Of a stretch of 54,795 nucleotides of DNA, positions 9,468 through 18,691 are shown piece by piece. The stretch is from Acidiferrobacteraceae bacterium (lineage in GTDB: Bacteria; Pseudomonadota; Gammaproteobacteria; Acidiferrobacterales; SZUA-150): contig QIGL01000104.1 in NCBI GenBank assembly GCA_003228915.1, positions 1 through 54,795 of the forward strand, in the 5' to 3' direction. Within the stretch, counting starts at the first letter, position 1. Every line of letters begins with the position of its first letter. The translations under genes were made by a program, and so were the position numbers. Below the pieces are notes generated by a model that did not search any database, was not told the origin of the DNA, and worked only from the letters and a program-made list of their open reading frames with translations.

Positions 9468-11267
9468 TTGACACAAGACAAAATTCGTAATTTTTCAATA
9501 ATTGCCCATATTGATCATGGTAAATCCACTATTGCCGACCGATTTATCCAGGAGTGCGGTGGCCTGGAAGATCGTGAAATGTCAGAGCAGGTGCTTGATT
9601 CCATGGAGCTGGAACGTGAGCGCGGCATTACCATCAAGGCGCAAAGTGTTTCATTGAAATTTAAAGCGGCAGATGGTCAAGTGTATAAGTTGAATATTAT
9701 TGATACGCCCGGGCATGTCGATTTTTCTTACGAAGTATCCAGATCCCTGACCGCCTGTGAAGGCGCTTTACTGGTTGTAGACGCGGCCCAGGGTGTACAA
9801 GCCCAGACAGTTGCCAATTGTTATACGGCCGCAGAACTGGATCTGGAAATAGTCCCTGTACTTAATAAAATTGATTTACCCTCGGCTGAGCCGGAACGGG
9901 TTATAGCCGAGATTGAAGAAATCATCGGCATTGACGCGACAGATGCAGTTGAGGTCAGCGCCAAAACAGGTCAGGGTATAAAAGATATCCTTGAGGCAAT
10001 TGTTCACAAGATTCCGCCACCGAAGGGCGACGAGAACAAACCCCTCAGGGCCCTAATAATTGATTCCTGGTTTGATAATTATTTAGGCACAGTATCATTG
10101 ATTCGAATTATTGATGGCAGCGTAACAAAAAAACAAAAAATCAGGTTAATGGCGACGCAACGGGACTATTTGGTAGATGAGGTTGGCATCTACACACCGA
10201 AAAGAGAGGCGGTATCAAAATTAAGCGCCGGTGAAGTGGGGTACCTGGTGGCTGGTATAAAAGATATACGCAGTGCCCGGGTTGGCGATACTATTACGCT
10301 TGTAGATAATCCTGCTGAAGAGCCCTTGCCCGGTTTCAAGGAAGTGCAACCCCAGGTATTTGCCGGTTTGTACCCGGTAGAAGCGGCCGATTACAATGAC
10401 TTTAGAGATGCGCTGGACAAGTTATGCCTGAATGATGCTTCATTCTCATTTGAGCCTGAGTCTTCAGAGGCGCTGGGCTTTGGATTTAGATGTGGTTTTC
10501 TTGGCATGCTGCATATGGAGATTATCCAGGAAAGACTGGAACGAGAATACGATGTAGATTTAATTACCACTGCGCCGACTGTTGTTTACGAAATTCTTAC
10601 AAAAACTGGTGAAAAATTAAAAGTTGAAAACCCGGCAAAACTTCCGGATGCATCAGTTATTGAGGAATTTCGTGAACCGATTATCCTGGTAAACATACTT
10701 TCTCCCCATGATTATATTGGCAGTGTAATAGGACTATGCGAAGAAAAAAGAGGCATTCAGCGTAATATGTTGTATGTCGGCAAACAGGTCGTGGTGACCT
10801 ATGAGCTGCCCATGAATGAAATTGTACTGGATTTCTTTGATCGACTAAAATCTGTCAGTCGCGGTTATGCGTCACTTGAGTATGAGTTTTTAGAATTCAG
10901 AGCAACTGACCTTGTTAAGCTGGATGTCATGATAAATGGTGAGAAGGTAGACGCTTTGTCACTTATTGTGCATCGTGACCAGAGTCTCTATCGCGGCAGA
11001 GACCTGGTTAAAAAATTAAGAGAAATTATACAACGGCAAATGTTTGATGTAGCAATACAGGCCGCAATTGGCGCAAAGATTATTGCCCGTGAAACTGTCA
11101 AAGCACTGAGAAAAAATGTTACAGCAAAATGTTATGGCGGCGATGCTTCCCGAAAACGAAAACTTCTGGAAAAACAAAAAGCAGGAAAGAAAAGAATGAA
11201 ACAAGTTGGTTCAGTAGAAATTCCGCAAGAAGCTTTTCTTGCAATTTTAAAGGTAGATGACAAATGA
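9468..11267 (+). CDS. lepA: Elongation factor 4 (LepA), ribosome back-translocase GTPase
   Basis: Translational GTPase that acts on stalled or mispositioned ribosomes and affects initiation. The 599-residue length is normal. G-domain motifs: AHIDHGKST at 13-21 (P-loop), [10 protein letters not shown] (switch I), DTPGHVDF (switch II), NKID and a later SAKTG. Domain II, the EF-G-like domains III and V and the LepA-specific C-terminal domain follow, ending in [20 protein letters not shown], which is highly conserved. The start is TTG 9468, as no nearby ATG reproduces the family N-terminus. It overlaps lepB by four bases (ATGA), the usual lepA-lepB arrangement. Confidence 0.97.
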   Translation: MTQDKIRNFSIIAHIDHGKSTIADRFIQECGGLEDREMSEQVLDSMELERERGITIKAQSVSLKFKAADGQVYKLNIIDTPGHVDFSYEVSRSLTACEGALLVVDAAQGVQAQTVANCYTAAELDLEIVPVLNKIDLPSAEPERVIAEIEEIIGIDATDAVEVSAKTGQGIKDILEAIVHKIPPPKGDENKPLRALIIDSWFDNYLGTVSLIRIIDGSVTKKQKIRLMATQRDYLVDEVGIYTPKREAVSKLSAGEVGYLVAGIKDIRSARVGDTITLVDNPAEEPLPGFKEVQPQVFAGLYPVEAADYNDFRDALDKLCLNDASFSFEPESSEALGFGFRCGFLGMLHMEIIQERLEREYDVDLITTAPTVVYEILTKTGEKLKVENPAKLPDASVIEEFREPIILVNILSPHDYIGSVIGLCEEKRGIQRNMLYVGKQVVVTYELPMNEIVLDFFDRLKSVSRGYASLEYEFLEFRATDLVKLDVMINGEKVDALSLIVHRDQSLYRGRDLVKKLREIIQRQMFDVAIQAAIGAKIIARETVKALRKNVTAKCYGGDASRKRKLLEKQKAGKKRMKQVGSVEIPQEAFLAILKVDDK

Positions 11268-12106
11268 ATTTTGATTTTCCATTAATAATGTTTATCGCTA
11301 TTCTCATTACGGGAATAATTTGGGGGCTTGACCTTATTTTCGGCGTGCCCGCAAGAAAAAAGAAATCAGAAGCGCTGGCTGGTAGTGGTGGTTCGGGCGA
11401 AGCAGTTAAAAAATTAAGACAAGAGCCTGTGCTCGTTGAGTATGCGCGGGCATTTTTCCCGGTTATCCTGATTGTATTCATCTTGAGATCATTTCTTGTT
11501 GAACCCTTCAGAATTCCTTCCGGGTCGATGTTGCCTGGGTTGCTCCCAGGGGATTTTATCCTGGTTAATAAATTTGCCTATGGCGTTCGATTGCCTATTG
11601 TTAATAACAAAATTTTTAACCTTGGCGAAATTAAACGTGGCGACGTCGTGGTATTTCGTTATCCCAGGGATCCTTCTGTCAATTACATTAAAAGACTGGT
11701 TGGCTTGCCGGGTGACAAAATTATTTATCAAAACAGGCGTTTGACCATTAATGGCATACTTATGGATTTAACAGCTAAAGATGGTTTTGATTTTAATGAA
11801 ACCCTTGGCGGGGTAAGCTCGTATCATCGTTTCCTGGAGAATCTTGCAGGGGTTGAGCATGATATAATCCATACTACATTGACCGATAATGACGAGGCCC
11901 TTGAAATTACAGTACCAGCCGGCCATTATTTTGTCATGGGCGACAATCGTGACCGCAGCAATGACAGCCGCTACTGGGGTTTTGTGCCAGACGCCAATCT
12001 TGTCGGCAGGGCATTCTACATTTGGTTTAGCTGGGATATGGCGGCTATAGAGGACTGGTTCCCGGCCAGAATTCGCTGGCATCGTGTTGGCGAGCCGATT
12101 AAATAG
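11264..12106 (+). CDS. lepB: Signal peptidase I LepB
   Basis: Inner-membrane serine/lysine protease that removes signal peptides from exported proteins. The 280-residue protein has two N-terminal transmembrane helices (about 6-27 and 62-78) separated by a short cytoplasmic loop. Catalytic S88 lies in PSGSM and catalytic K143 in [11 protein letters not shown], close in spacing to S90/K145 of E. coli. [17 protein letters not shown] (box E region) completes the active-site fold. It is translationally coupled to lepA and followed by a DUF4845 gene, as in Pseudomonas-type operons. Confidence 0.97.
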   Translation: MNFDFPLIMFIAILITGIIWGLDLIFGVPARKKKSEALAGSGGSGEAVKKLRQEPVLVEYARAFFPVILIVFILRSFLVEPFRIPSGSMLPGLLPGDFILVNKFAYGVRLPIVNNKIFNLGEIKRGDVVVFRYPRDPSVNYIKRLVGLPGDKIIYQNRRLTINGILMDLTAKDGFDFNETLGGVSSYHRFLENLAGVEHDIIHTTLTDNDEALEITVPAGHYFVMGDNRDRSNDSRYWGFVPDANLVGRAFYIWFSWDMAAIEDWFPARIRWHRVGEPIK

Positions 12107-12158
12107 AATTATCTATCGGCAGGAATGAATCTGACTCAGGTTAAATTTGGAGATAATT

Positions 12159-12542
12159 ATGGTTAGAAATAAAGAAAACGGAATTACCATGTGGGGCATG
12201 CTAATGATTGCCCTGATTGTTGCATTTTTTGCGCTACTTATTATCAAGCTAGTGCCTACCTATTTGATGGACATGAAAGTAAAAAGTGCACTTGATGGGG
12301 TTTCAAGACAGTCTCAACAATCGAATATGTCAAATGCTGCAATTAAGTCAGCGCTATATAAAAGATTTGACATTGACAATGTAAGCGAAACTGAAATAGA
12401 TCTTAAGCGGGATGTGACATTCATTAAAAAAGGGCGCAATAGGGTTATTAAGATAAAGTACGAAGTTGTAACGCCAATGTTTGGAAACCTGTCCGTCCTT
12501 GTTGAATTTGATCATGAAGCGGAGGCTGGAAAGTTTGAATGA
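12159..12542 (+). CDS. DUF4845-family small membrane protein
   Basis: Protein of 127 residues with one hydrophobic helix near the N-terminus (about 12-32, after NKENGITMWGM) and a soluble remainder, fitting the DUF4845 family regularly found between lepB and rnc in Gammaproteobacteria. No biochemical role is established. The ATG at 12159 has a well-placed GGAG (12149-12152), so the upstream TTG at 12147 is not needed. The 3' end overlaps the rnc start by eight bases. Confidence 0.8.
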   Translation: MVRNKENGITMWGMLMIALIVAFFALLIIKLVPTYLMDMKVKSALDGVSRQSQQSNMSNAAIKSALYKRFDIDNVSETEIDLKRDVTFIKKGRNRVIKIKYEVVTPMFGNLSVLVEFDHEAEAGKFE

Positions 12543-13215
12543 CAAGCACTTGTCTCTATGTTCAGAATTATCTTATACGTTCAATGATGCCGAATTACTT
12601 GAGCTGGCACTGACACATAGAAGCAAAAGTACAAAAAATTATGAAAGGCTGGAATTTCTTGGCGACAGTATTGTTGGGTTTGTCATCGCATCACAACTAT
12701 TTTTACGATACCCGGATTTATCAGAAGGGAAATTAACACGGTTACGTGCCTCACTCGTGCGCAAAGAGACGCTGGCCAGGCTTGCCAGGCTTATCGGGCT
12801 TGGGCAACACATAAAGCTGGGAAGTGGTGAGCTGAAAAGTGGTGGTTTTGATCGCGATTCCATACTTGCCGATTGCCTGGAGTCAATATTGGGCGCTATT
12901 TTTATAGATAGCACAATTGAAGACGTAACAAATGTTATCAAAAAACTTTATGCGAATACATTTGAAGAAATAAATCCTGATGCAGTACAGACTGATCCAA
13001 AAACAAAACTCCAGGAATACCTGCAAAAGGTTGCAAAACCACTGCCTGAGTACAGCGTTATTAAAATTACCGGTAAACCTCACAAACAGACTTTTACAGT
13101 TGAGTGTAAAACTGTTTTGCTTGATCAGGCTATCCACGGTGAAGGCGCAAGTAGAAAAAAAGCCGAACAAGACGCCGCAGATAAAACTATTAGTGCTATA
13201 AAAGAAATCTCGTGA
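12535..13215 (+). CDS. rnc: Ribonuclease III
   Basis: Double-strand-specific endoribonuclease for rRNA precursor and mRNA processing. TTG 12535 gives 226 residues, the same length as the E. coli enzyme; it is preceded by GGAGG (12521-12525) at normal spacing. The catalytic domain carries ERLEFLGDSIVG with E40 and D44, then a second acidic cluster in LADCLESILGA. The C-terminal double-stranded-RNA-binding domain begins at DPKTKLQEYLQ (about 155) and ends GASRKKAEQDAA. It overlaps DUF4845 upstream and era by four bases downstream. Confidence 0.96.
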   Translation: MNDKHLSLCSELSYTFNDAELLELALTHRSKSTKNYERLEFLGDSIVGFVIASQLFLRYPDLSEGKLTRLRASLVRKETLARLARLIGLGQHIKLGSGELKSGGFDRDSILADCLESILGAIFIDSTIEDVTNVIKKLYANTFEEINPDAVQTDPKTKLQEYLQKVAKPLPEYSVIKITGKPHKQTFTVECKTVLLDQAIHGEGASRKKAEQDAADKTISAIKEIS

Positions 13216-14114
13216 GTGAAAAATACCGCGCTGGTTATGTAACCCTGCTGGGCAGGCCAAATGTTGGAAAATCAACCCTCCTCAACAGGCTTGTAAAACA
13301 AAAAATTAGTATCACGGCGAACCGCCCGCAAACAACCCGCCATAGCATTACAGGCATTAATACAACCGATTCATTTCAGATCATATATGTCGATACACCA
13401 GGTTTTAATAACGTAACAAATAGTTCTTTGAATAAAAGAATGAACAAAACTTCGCGGACAAGCCTTGTTGGCGTTGATTGTATTGTGCTAATGATTGGGC
13501 CCAAGGGCTGGACGGAAGCAGACAAAGCGGCTGCCGAATTACTTCATTCAATTGATGTGCCTGTTTTCCTGGTTATCAACAAGATTGATATTTTAAAAGA
13601 TAAAAACACGTTGTTGCCTTTTATCGAAAATTCAGCAGCCGAGACTGGCATCAAATTTGAAGAAATAATTCCAATATCAGCCGAGACAGGGGAAAATGTA
13701 AATAATCTTGAAGCAAAATTATTAGCTATTTTACCCGTCCAGCAGAAACTATTTTCTGATAATCAGGTAACTGACAAGAGCGATAGATTCCTGGCAGGTG
13801 AATTGGTCAGGGAGCAAATCTTCCGGGTTATTGGCGAAGAAGTTCCTTACGCCGTTGCCGTGAAGGTTGAAAAATTTAAAAAAGAAGGAAAATTGCTGAG
13901 AATAGAAGCAATCATTTGGGTGGAAAAAAAAGGCCAGAAAGCAATTCTTATTGGTAAGAAGGGCGATCAGATAAAAAAAATCGGCACCCATGCCCGCAAA
14001 GCAATGGAGAATAGTTTTGGTACTAAAGTTTTCCTGGAGTTATGGGTAAAAGTTCGCGCAAATTGGCGAGACAACGAACAGGCATTACGATTGTTTGGTT
14101 ACGGAGATGATTAG
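13212..14114 (+). CDS. era: GTPase Era
   Basis: Essential GTPase that binds 16S rRNA near its 3' end during 30S assembly. The 300-residue protein has the N-terminal GTPase domain: GRPNVGKST at 14-22, the switch region RPQTTRHSITG, DTPG, NKID. The C-terminal KH domain contains VEKKGQKAILIGKKGDQIKKIG, where the GxxG loop contacts RNA. Translation starts at GTG 13212, overlapping the rnc stop by four bases. In many relatives recO follows directly; here a 262-bp repeat-containing spacer intervenes. Confidence 0.97.
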   Translation: MSEKYRAGYVTLLGRPNVGKSTLLNRLVKQKISITANRPQTTRHSITGINTTDSFQIIYVDTPGFNNVTNSSLNKRMNKTSRTSLVGVDCIVLMIGPKGWTEADKAAAELLHSIDVPVFLVINKIDILKDKNTLLPFIENSAAETGIKFEEIIPISAETGENVNNLEAKLLAILPVQQKLFSDNQVTDKSDRFLAGELVREQIFRVIGEEVPYAVAVKVEKFKKEGKLLRIEAIIWVEKKGQKAILIGKKGDQIKKIGTHARKAMENSFGTKVFLELWVKVRANWRDNEQALRLFGYGDD

Positions 14115-14131
14115 CCCGGATATTGCATTAG

Positions 14132-14261
14132 AATCCCGGATGATGGCGAAGAGATCAGGCGGTAGGGCGAAATTCTGGAGCGATGCTCATAGTCGTAGCT
14201 ATGAGTCGAGTGAAGAACAAGCCCAAGCGTCTGAGATCAAGCCAGGGCCGGGATAGGCGGC
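14132..14261. repeat. hairpin-forming intergenic repeat between era and recO
   Basis: A perfect inverted repeat CTCATAG(14186-14192)-TCGTAG-CTATGAG(14199-14205) forms the tip of a much longer imperfect hairpin. The left arm, running TCAGGCGGTAGGGCGAAATT towards the tip, mirrors the right arm, running ...AACAAGCCCAAGCGTCTGA away from it. An outer pair of CCCGGAT/GCCGGGAT-like segments flanks it. The GC-rich, coding-free character and position between operon partners suggest an interspersed palindromic element (REP or MITE type). A 64-codon open frame across it (14183-14377) is judged accidental. Confidence 0.5.
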
Positions 14262-14376
14262 CATCAGGTAAAATTTTGCGACTAACTAGATTTCATGTTA
14301 TTAACAACGCTATATACCACATTAACTGCGTGTTACTCAGGTGTGGACGCCGTTTGATGCAATGTCTGGGCTTCTA

Positions 14377-15087
14377 ATGCGGGCAGAAAAAGAAAATGCA
14401 TTTATCCTGCATCAACGAGCCTATAGTGAAACCAGTATAATTCTCGATATTTTTTCAGAAAATTTTGGCAGGCTCTCGATTATTGCTAAAGGTATCAAAA
14501 AACAAAATTCAAAAAAAGGTAGCGTGCTGCAACAGTTTCAGCCTTTGTTATTGTCCTGGGCAGGAAAATCTGAACTTAAAACCCTGACGGCAGCAGAGCC
14601 TGATAGCGATATGTTTGTAATGAGTCCTGGGTCAATGTATTGCGGGTTTTATATCAATGAGCTCATAGTAAGGTTATTACATCAGCACGACCCGCATCCC
14701 GAGCTATTTATTTATTACAAAGACACACTAAAACAGCTTAGCCAGGGCATCACCGAAAAAGTGCTTCGATTATTCGAGAAATATTTACTGATTGAAATTG
14801 GCTATGGCGTTATCCTCGATCACGACATAAATAATAATAAAATAAACGAAGATAAAGAGTATTACTATGTGCCGGAATCTGGCCCTGTTAAAACAGAAGA
14901 AGTAAATCTTGAAAAACCAAAAATCAGTGGGAAAAGTTTGCTCGCATTCGCTCATGAAAATCTGGACGATAAAGATGTTTTGGCGGAAATAAAGGCATTA
15001 ATGCGGGTGTTAATACGGGAACAGTTAGGCGGCAAACCATTGCACAGCAGAAAACTTATGAATAACTACATATCGTTAAGCAGGTGA
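14377..15087 (+). CDS. recO: DNA repair protein RecO
   Basis: Recombination mediator of the RecFOR pathway that loads RecA on SSB-coated DNA and anneals strands. ATG 14377 gives 236 residues starting MRAEKENAFILHQRAYSETS, the typical N-terminal OB-fold sequence; upstream starts (GTG 14341, ATG 14362) would add residues unlike the family. The OB fold (to about 80) is followed by a helical C-terminal domain with FINELIVRLL-like (YINELIVRLL) sequence. As in E. coli, no four-cysteine zinc site is evident. pdxJ follows after 15 bases. Confidence 0.92.
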   Translation: MRAEKENAFILHQRAYSETSIILDIFSENFGRLSIIAKGIKKQNSKKGSVLQQFQPLLLSWAGKSELKTLTAAEPDSDMFVMSPGSMYCGFYINELIVRLLHQHDPHPELFIYYKDTLKQLSQGITEKVLRLFEKYLLIEIGYGVILDHDINNNKINEDKEYYYVPESGPVKTEEVNLEKPKISGKSLLAFAHENLDDKDVLAEIKALMRVLIREQLGGKPLHSRKLMNNYISLSR

Positions 15088-15102
15088 CCCGGGGCATGAA
15101 AA

Positions 15103-15834
15103 ATGATTAAACTAGGTGTTAACATTGACCATGTCGCCACGTTAAGACAGGCTCGCGGCACTGTTTATCCAGAACCCGTCCATGCAGCAAAAGAAGCAGA
15201 GCTTGCCGGAGCCGATGCAATCACAATGCATTTGAGAGAAGACCGTCGCCATATACAGGATCGCGATATTGAAATTGTAAATGAAGTTATTGAAACAAGA
15301 CTGAACATGGAAATGGCAGTGACGGAAGAAATGATAAAAATCGCAACTCGAATCCAGCCAGCAGACTGCTGTCTGGTGCCAGAAAAAAGAGAAGAGTTGA
15401 CTACTGAAGGCGGTCTTGACGTGAAAGGCCAGGAAGAAAAAATAAAACGGGCATGTGTAACACTAAGTGAAGCAGGGGTTCGTGTTTCATTATTTATAGA
15501 TGCAGATCGTGATCAGCTAGATGCTGCCAAGCGAACAGGCGCGCCCGTGATTGAGATTCATACGGGTCATTTTGCCGGTACAAATGATAAAGATAAAAAG
15601 CTTCAGGAGCTTTCCAGGATAGAGCAGGCGATCCGACATGGCATTGACCTGGGATTTCAGGTAAACGCCGGCCATGGTCTTAATTACCATAATGTACAGG
15701 AAATTGCGGCACTACCCGGGATCTCGGAACTGAATATCGGTCATGTGATTATTGCCCAATCAATTTTTACCGGGCTCGGTCACGCCGTCACTGAAATGAA
15801 AAAACTTATGAGCGATGCGGCCCCTAGACCATGA
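15103..15834 (+). CDS. pdxJ: Pyridoxine 5'-phosphate synthase PdxJ
   Basis: Condenses 1-deoxy-D-xylulose 5-phosphate with aminoacetone 3-phosphate to form pyridoxine 5'-phosphate in vitamin B6 synthesis. The 243-residue TIM-barrel protein has the family landmarks [16 protein letters not shown] at 3-18, [16 protein letters not shown] (substrate-contacting His/Arg), [17 protein letters not shown], and [12 protein letters not shown] with INIGH-like (LNIGHVIIA) near the end. It overlaps acpS by four bases (ATGA), the usual coupling. Confidence 0.97.
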   Translation: MIKLGVNIDHVATLRQARGTVYPEPVHAAKEAELAGADAITMHLREDRRHIQDRDIEIVNEVIETRLNMEMAVTEEMIKIATRIQPADCCLVPEKREELTTEGGLDVKGQEEKIKRACVTLSEAGVRVSLFIDADRDQLDAAKRTGAPVIEIHTGHFAGTNDKDKKLQELSRIEQAIRHGIDLGFQVNAGHGLNYHNVQEIAALPGISELNIGHVIIAQSIFTGLGHAVTEMKKLMSDAAPRP

Positions 15835-16220
15835 TTTTCGGAATTGGAACGGACATAGTAAAAGTTGCGCGTATGCAACGCAGTATTGATCGATGGGGCG
15901 AACGGTTTGCCAGACGTATACTGACAGCCGATGAAATAAAGGAATATTGCGCGACAACAAAAAAGGCCAACTTTTTGGCCAAAAGGTTTGCAGCCAAAGA
16001 AGCTGCTGCAAAGGCCATGGGTCTGGGTTTTCAGGATGGACTGGAATTAAAACAAATTTCAGTGGCCCATAAAAAAAACGGCAAACCAGAATTAATTTTT
16101 TCCGGGTTTGCCAGTGAATTTTTATCGAGAAATAATATTAGCGCATCACAGTTGAGTTTGTCAGATGAACGTGACTATGCAATTGCATTCGTGACAATGG
16201 AATCTGCCAGTACTGATTGA
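15831..16220 (+). CDS. acpS: Holo-[acyl-carrier-protein] synthase AcpS
   Basis: Transfers 4'-phosphopantetheine from CoA to the serine of acyl carrier protein. The 129-residue protein has the two metal/CoA-binding motifs: [11 protein letters not shown] with D8, and [13 protein letters not shown] with E57. The C-terminal strands fit the family trimer fold. Overlap with pdxJ implies co-translation. It ends the lepA-to-acpS run and is convergent with the next gene. Confidence 0.96.
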   Translation: MIFGIGTDIVKVARMQRSIDRWGERFARRILTADEIKEYCATTKKANFLAKRFAAKEAAAKAMGLGFQDGLELKQISVAHKKNGKPELIFSGFASEFLSRNNISASQLSLSDERDYAIAFVTMESASTD

Positions 16221-16291
16221 TACAGCCCGTTTAAAATTAAAAACCAGGCTTAGGCGAAAGCTCCAGGCGCAATAAAACAGAAAAAATTTAA

Positions 16292-16864
16292 CTAATAATC
16301 CGGTTCAATGGTGCCACGAAAACCCAGAAGTGCGGCAATTCCAGCCAGCGCCAAACCTGCCAATATGAGTATTGGTCCAATGTAACCCACCGGGCCAGCC
16401 AGTAATGCCGCCGCCCATTCCTGTTCCAGGAAAACAACAACATACAACAGGCCTGAATGAAAAACAGTGCCGGTGATAAATATCCAGCTTATGGTCTGTT
16501 TAAACATGGGATGTATTGCCAGGAAACATAACAGGAAGCCAACCACTATATTTAACAACGCTTCCAGGTTGCCATGGGCATGAGGCCCACCTTTTATGCT
16601 GTCAATTGGCAGCTGGGCATTCAGGCGGGCTGAGAGAGATAAAATGGCACGGCTATTCGTTTTGGCAATTTGTTCGGGTGACATGGGATCAAGATCTTGT
16701 TCAAAACCATCATTGACCACTTCTTGCAGGGCGCCCACGTTTTTTTGTTTTAACTGATCGGCAGCCTGAACATCCGGATAATACTGAAGAATCATTATCG
16801 GGCCCAGTGACGCGGTTAATACGAGATATAGAAAACCAAAGACAATATTTTTTTTGCCAATCAT
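16292..16864 (-). CDS. unrecognised multi-pass membrane protein
   Basis: Protein of 190 residues with a good Shine-Dalgarno sequence (AGGAGC) before ATG 16864. One N-terminal hydrophobic helix (about 6-27) is followed by a 65-residue hydrophilic stretch and then three helices (about 99-117, 124-146, 155-180). A histidine-containing motif GGPHAHGNLEALLN lies at the start of the second helix and another histidine in the third (FHSGLLYVV), so metal or heme binding is conceivable but unproven. I do not recognise the family. It stands alone, between convergent acpS and tRNA-Asn. Confidence 0.75.
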   Translation of the reverse strand: MIGKKNIVFGFLYLVLTASLGPIMILQYYPDVQAADQLKQKNVGALQEVVNDGFEQDLDPMSPEQIAKTNSRAILSLSARLNAQLPIDSIKGGPHAHGNLEALLNIVVGFLLCFLAIHPMFKQTISWIFITGTVFHSGLLYVVVFLEQEWAAALLAGPVGYIGPILILAGLALAGIAALLGFRGTIEPDY

Positions 16865-17017
16865 TTATTGCTCCTGCCGCTTGAAATGTGAATATGCATT
16901 TTCAGTTTATCGAGACAGGCACTGTATTACGAGCAGGGCCATGGCTTCAAGTAACAATTAAAATATTTGCGAAGCTAAGTACCAGCAAGGGCGGCAAGAA
17001 AATCGATTGGTAAAAAA

Positions 17018-17093
17018 TGGCTCCCCGGGACGGACTCGAACCGCCGACAAGGTGATTAACAGTCACCCGCTCTACCAACTGAGCTACCGGGGA
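17018..17093 (-). tRNA. tRNA-Asn (GTT)
   Basis: 76-nt cloverleaf read on the minus strand: acceptor TCCCCGG pairs with CCGGGGA, D-arm AGCTCAGTTGGTAGAGC, anticodon loop CTGTTAA (anticodon GTT), T-arm GGCGG-TTCGAGT-CCGTC, and an encoded 3' CCA (17018-17020). Confidence 0.97.
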
Positions 17094-17151
17094 ATAGAGG
17101 CCGCGTATGGTACTGGCGTGTTCATAATGGGTCAAGAACTTCGCACCGATA

Positions 17152-17844
17152 TCATGTGGGGCAGTCTGCAGGCTTATTGCCAGGTTTGCGGGTAGAGGTG
17201 CGTACCCTGCCTGTGCGGTAAAGCACTACTGTTCGTGCTTTTTTTGAACCCTCTACACTGCAAATGCTGAAGGTCCCGGACTTGTTAGCGCTGCCCTGGG
17301 GCTGGAAACTCACATAATCCCGACGTCTGCCAGAGGGGCGCCAGGTAATGGTATAACCCGATTGCAGGGCCGCACCCACTAAAACAATAGACTCACCGGG
17401 GTCAACCTGGACGTTTTTGTTCGGGTCATGAAACAATATCCAGCCTCGCTCCCATTGTTCACCCCGGTCACATTTCGTTCCAGACCGGCTTTGGCAGAGT
17501 GTGGCGCGCTTACCAGTTTTGATGGCTTCACTGCGGGCCAGGTGCAGGGTTCGCACCAGTTGGTTGGTGACCGAAACAGTGCGGGCAGTCTTGACGATAT
17601 TAAATAAAGGCAGACTCATGCTGCTGACAATGCCCATAATTGTCAGGCTGGTTAATAACTCGAGCAGGCTGTAACCCGATGGTTTTGATGCTGAACATTT
17701 TGGCCCTGGTAAGTTTAACCAGGACTGCGGGCAAGAAGTGCTAAAGTTCCGGCTAGGGAATTTTTTTAACCCGGGGATTTTTTTTGACTGGGCATAATAC
17801 AGGTGACGCAATCCATTGCGCGTACGACAGGCGAGAGTATTCAT
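17152..17844 (-). CDS. FimT/GspH-type minor pseudopilin with an unusually long leader
   Basis: The segment KPSG-YSLLELLTSLTIMGIV (cleavage after Gly57, Glu at +5 of the mature protein, then a hydrophobic helix) is a prepilin-peptidase substrate, and the conserved NQLVRTLHLARSEAIKTG following it is the FimT/GspH signature. Such proteins prime type IV pilus or type II secretion assembly, and FimT can bind DNA. The start at ATG 17844 is supported by GGAGGA five bases upstream, leaving a 57-residue leader with about ten Lys/Arg and no acidic residue; normal leaders are under about 25. No in-frame ATG, GTG or TTG lies close to the cleavage site. The mature part, about 173 residues, has four cysteines. 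No other pilus gene is adjacent. Confidence 0.8.
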   Translation of the reverse strand: MNTLACRTRNGLRHLYYAQSKKIPGLKKFPSRNFSTSCPQSWLNLPGPKCSASKPSGYSLLELLTSLTIMGIVSSMSLPLFNIVKTARTVSVTNQLVRTLHLARSEAIKTGKRATLCQSRSGTKCDRGEQWERGWILFHDPNKNVQVDPGESIVLVGAALQSGYTITWRPSGRRRDYVSFQPQGSANKSGTFSICSVEGSKKARTVVLYRTGRVRTSTRKPGNKPADCPT

Positions 17845-17995
17845 TTAGATCCTCCATGATCATAAATGGTTGTGCTGAAAATATTCGGTCATCCTGACCT
17901 GGTTGCGGCGGTTTGTGTCGCTGGCAACTATCTTTATTATTCACTTTCGAAGCAAGCATGCAAGCAAAATATTTGCTCACAAGTTACTAAAAATA

Positions 17996-18655
17996 CTAGT
18001 GCGAAATTTCCCTGAAATGGGTTTCAAGTTTTAAAATGCCTTCAAAAAGTAACGAAAGCCGAATATGGCCAGGTAGTTTAACTGTTTTGAGCTCAACGGC
18101 AGGGGGGGTTAGTTTTTCCAGCACCAGTTTATCTGAAGGGTAATCAATGGCAATGCTGACTTTCATGGGAAAATAACCATCCAGATATTTTTTCATATAA
18201 GGCCCGCCAGTCCAGATATAATTTCCCGAGTGACCATTTTTCTTGAATGACAGAGTTTCACCCGTAATACATACCACTGCATTTTTTTTAACATCTTGCA
18301 GTTGCACCGTGGCGTCTTCTATCCAGACACGGCCAATATTTTCACTTCTGCTAATGTCAAGATTTCTAACGTAACCTTTCCGGAAAACAATTTCCATGGC
18401 GGCTACTGTCTGGAGATTGGAATGACATTGCTTGTTGCCTATCCAGCCACTTTTCATGGATTCAGCAGTGATTGAAATGTGAGTTGAATGATGGTGCGGT
18501 GTTTCTTTGAGTGGGCGGGTAATAAACTCCAGCTCACCTTCGTTAATATCCAGAAAATCGAATTCTTCAGAATTACTTAATGGTGAATATAAAAAAACAA
18601 AGAGGCTTGTAAGTAGCCAGGTGATAGCGGCAATAACTTTTGTTTTTAGCTTCAA
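17996..18655 (-). CDS. unrecognised exported or membrane-anchored protein
   Basis: Protein of 219 residues with an N-terminal hydrophobic segment (about 7-24) after MKLKTK, consistent with a signal peptide or single anchor, and a soluble domain thereafter. The soluble part holds a histidine cluster (PHHHSTH) and cysteines in KQCHSN and VVCITG, and is predicted by eye to be strand-rich. The start is probably TTG 18655. It lies downstream of the aminotransferase gene on the same strand (36-bp gap), so it may be co-transcribed with it. No family recognised. Confidence 0.65.
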   Translation of the reverse strand: MKLKTKVIAAITWLLTSLFVFLYSPLSNSEEFDFLDINEGELEFITRPLKETPHHHSTHISITAESMKSGWIGNKQCHSNLQTVAAMEIVFRKGYVRNLDISRSENIGRVWIEDATVQLQDVKKNAVVCITGETLSFKKNGHSGNYIWTGGPYMKKYLDGYFPMKVSIAIDYPSDKLVLEKLTPPAVELKTVKLPGHIRLSLLFEGILKLETHFREISH

Positions 18656-18691
18656 AATCAGTCAGGGTTCAAAGTATTAATAACCATAATA

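Noticed and set aside
11119-11481. 120-codon frame antisense to the lepA/lepB junction
   Set aside because: It is the complement of highly conserved coding sequence and has no own signals.
14183-14377. 64-codon open frame between era and recO
   Set aside because: It spans the hairpin repeat, has a basic low-information sequence and no ribosome-binding site.
17753-17980. 75-codon minus-strand frame upstream of and overlapping the pseudopilin gene
   Set aside because: It overlaps the pseudopilin leader in another frame, lacks family features, and the pseudopilin start has the better ribosome-binding site.
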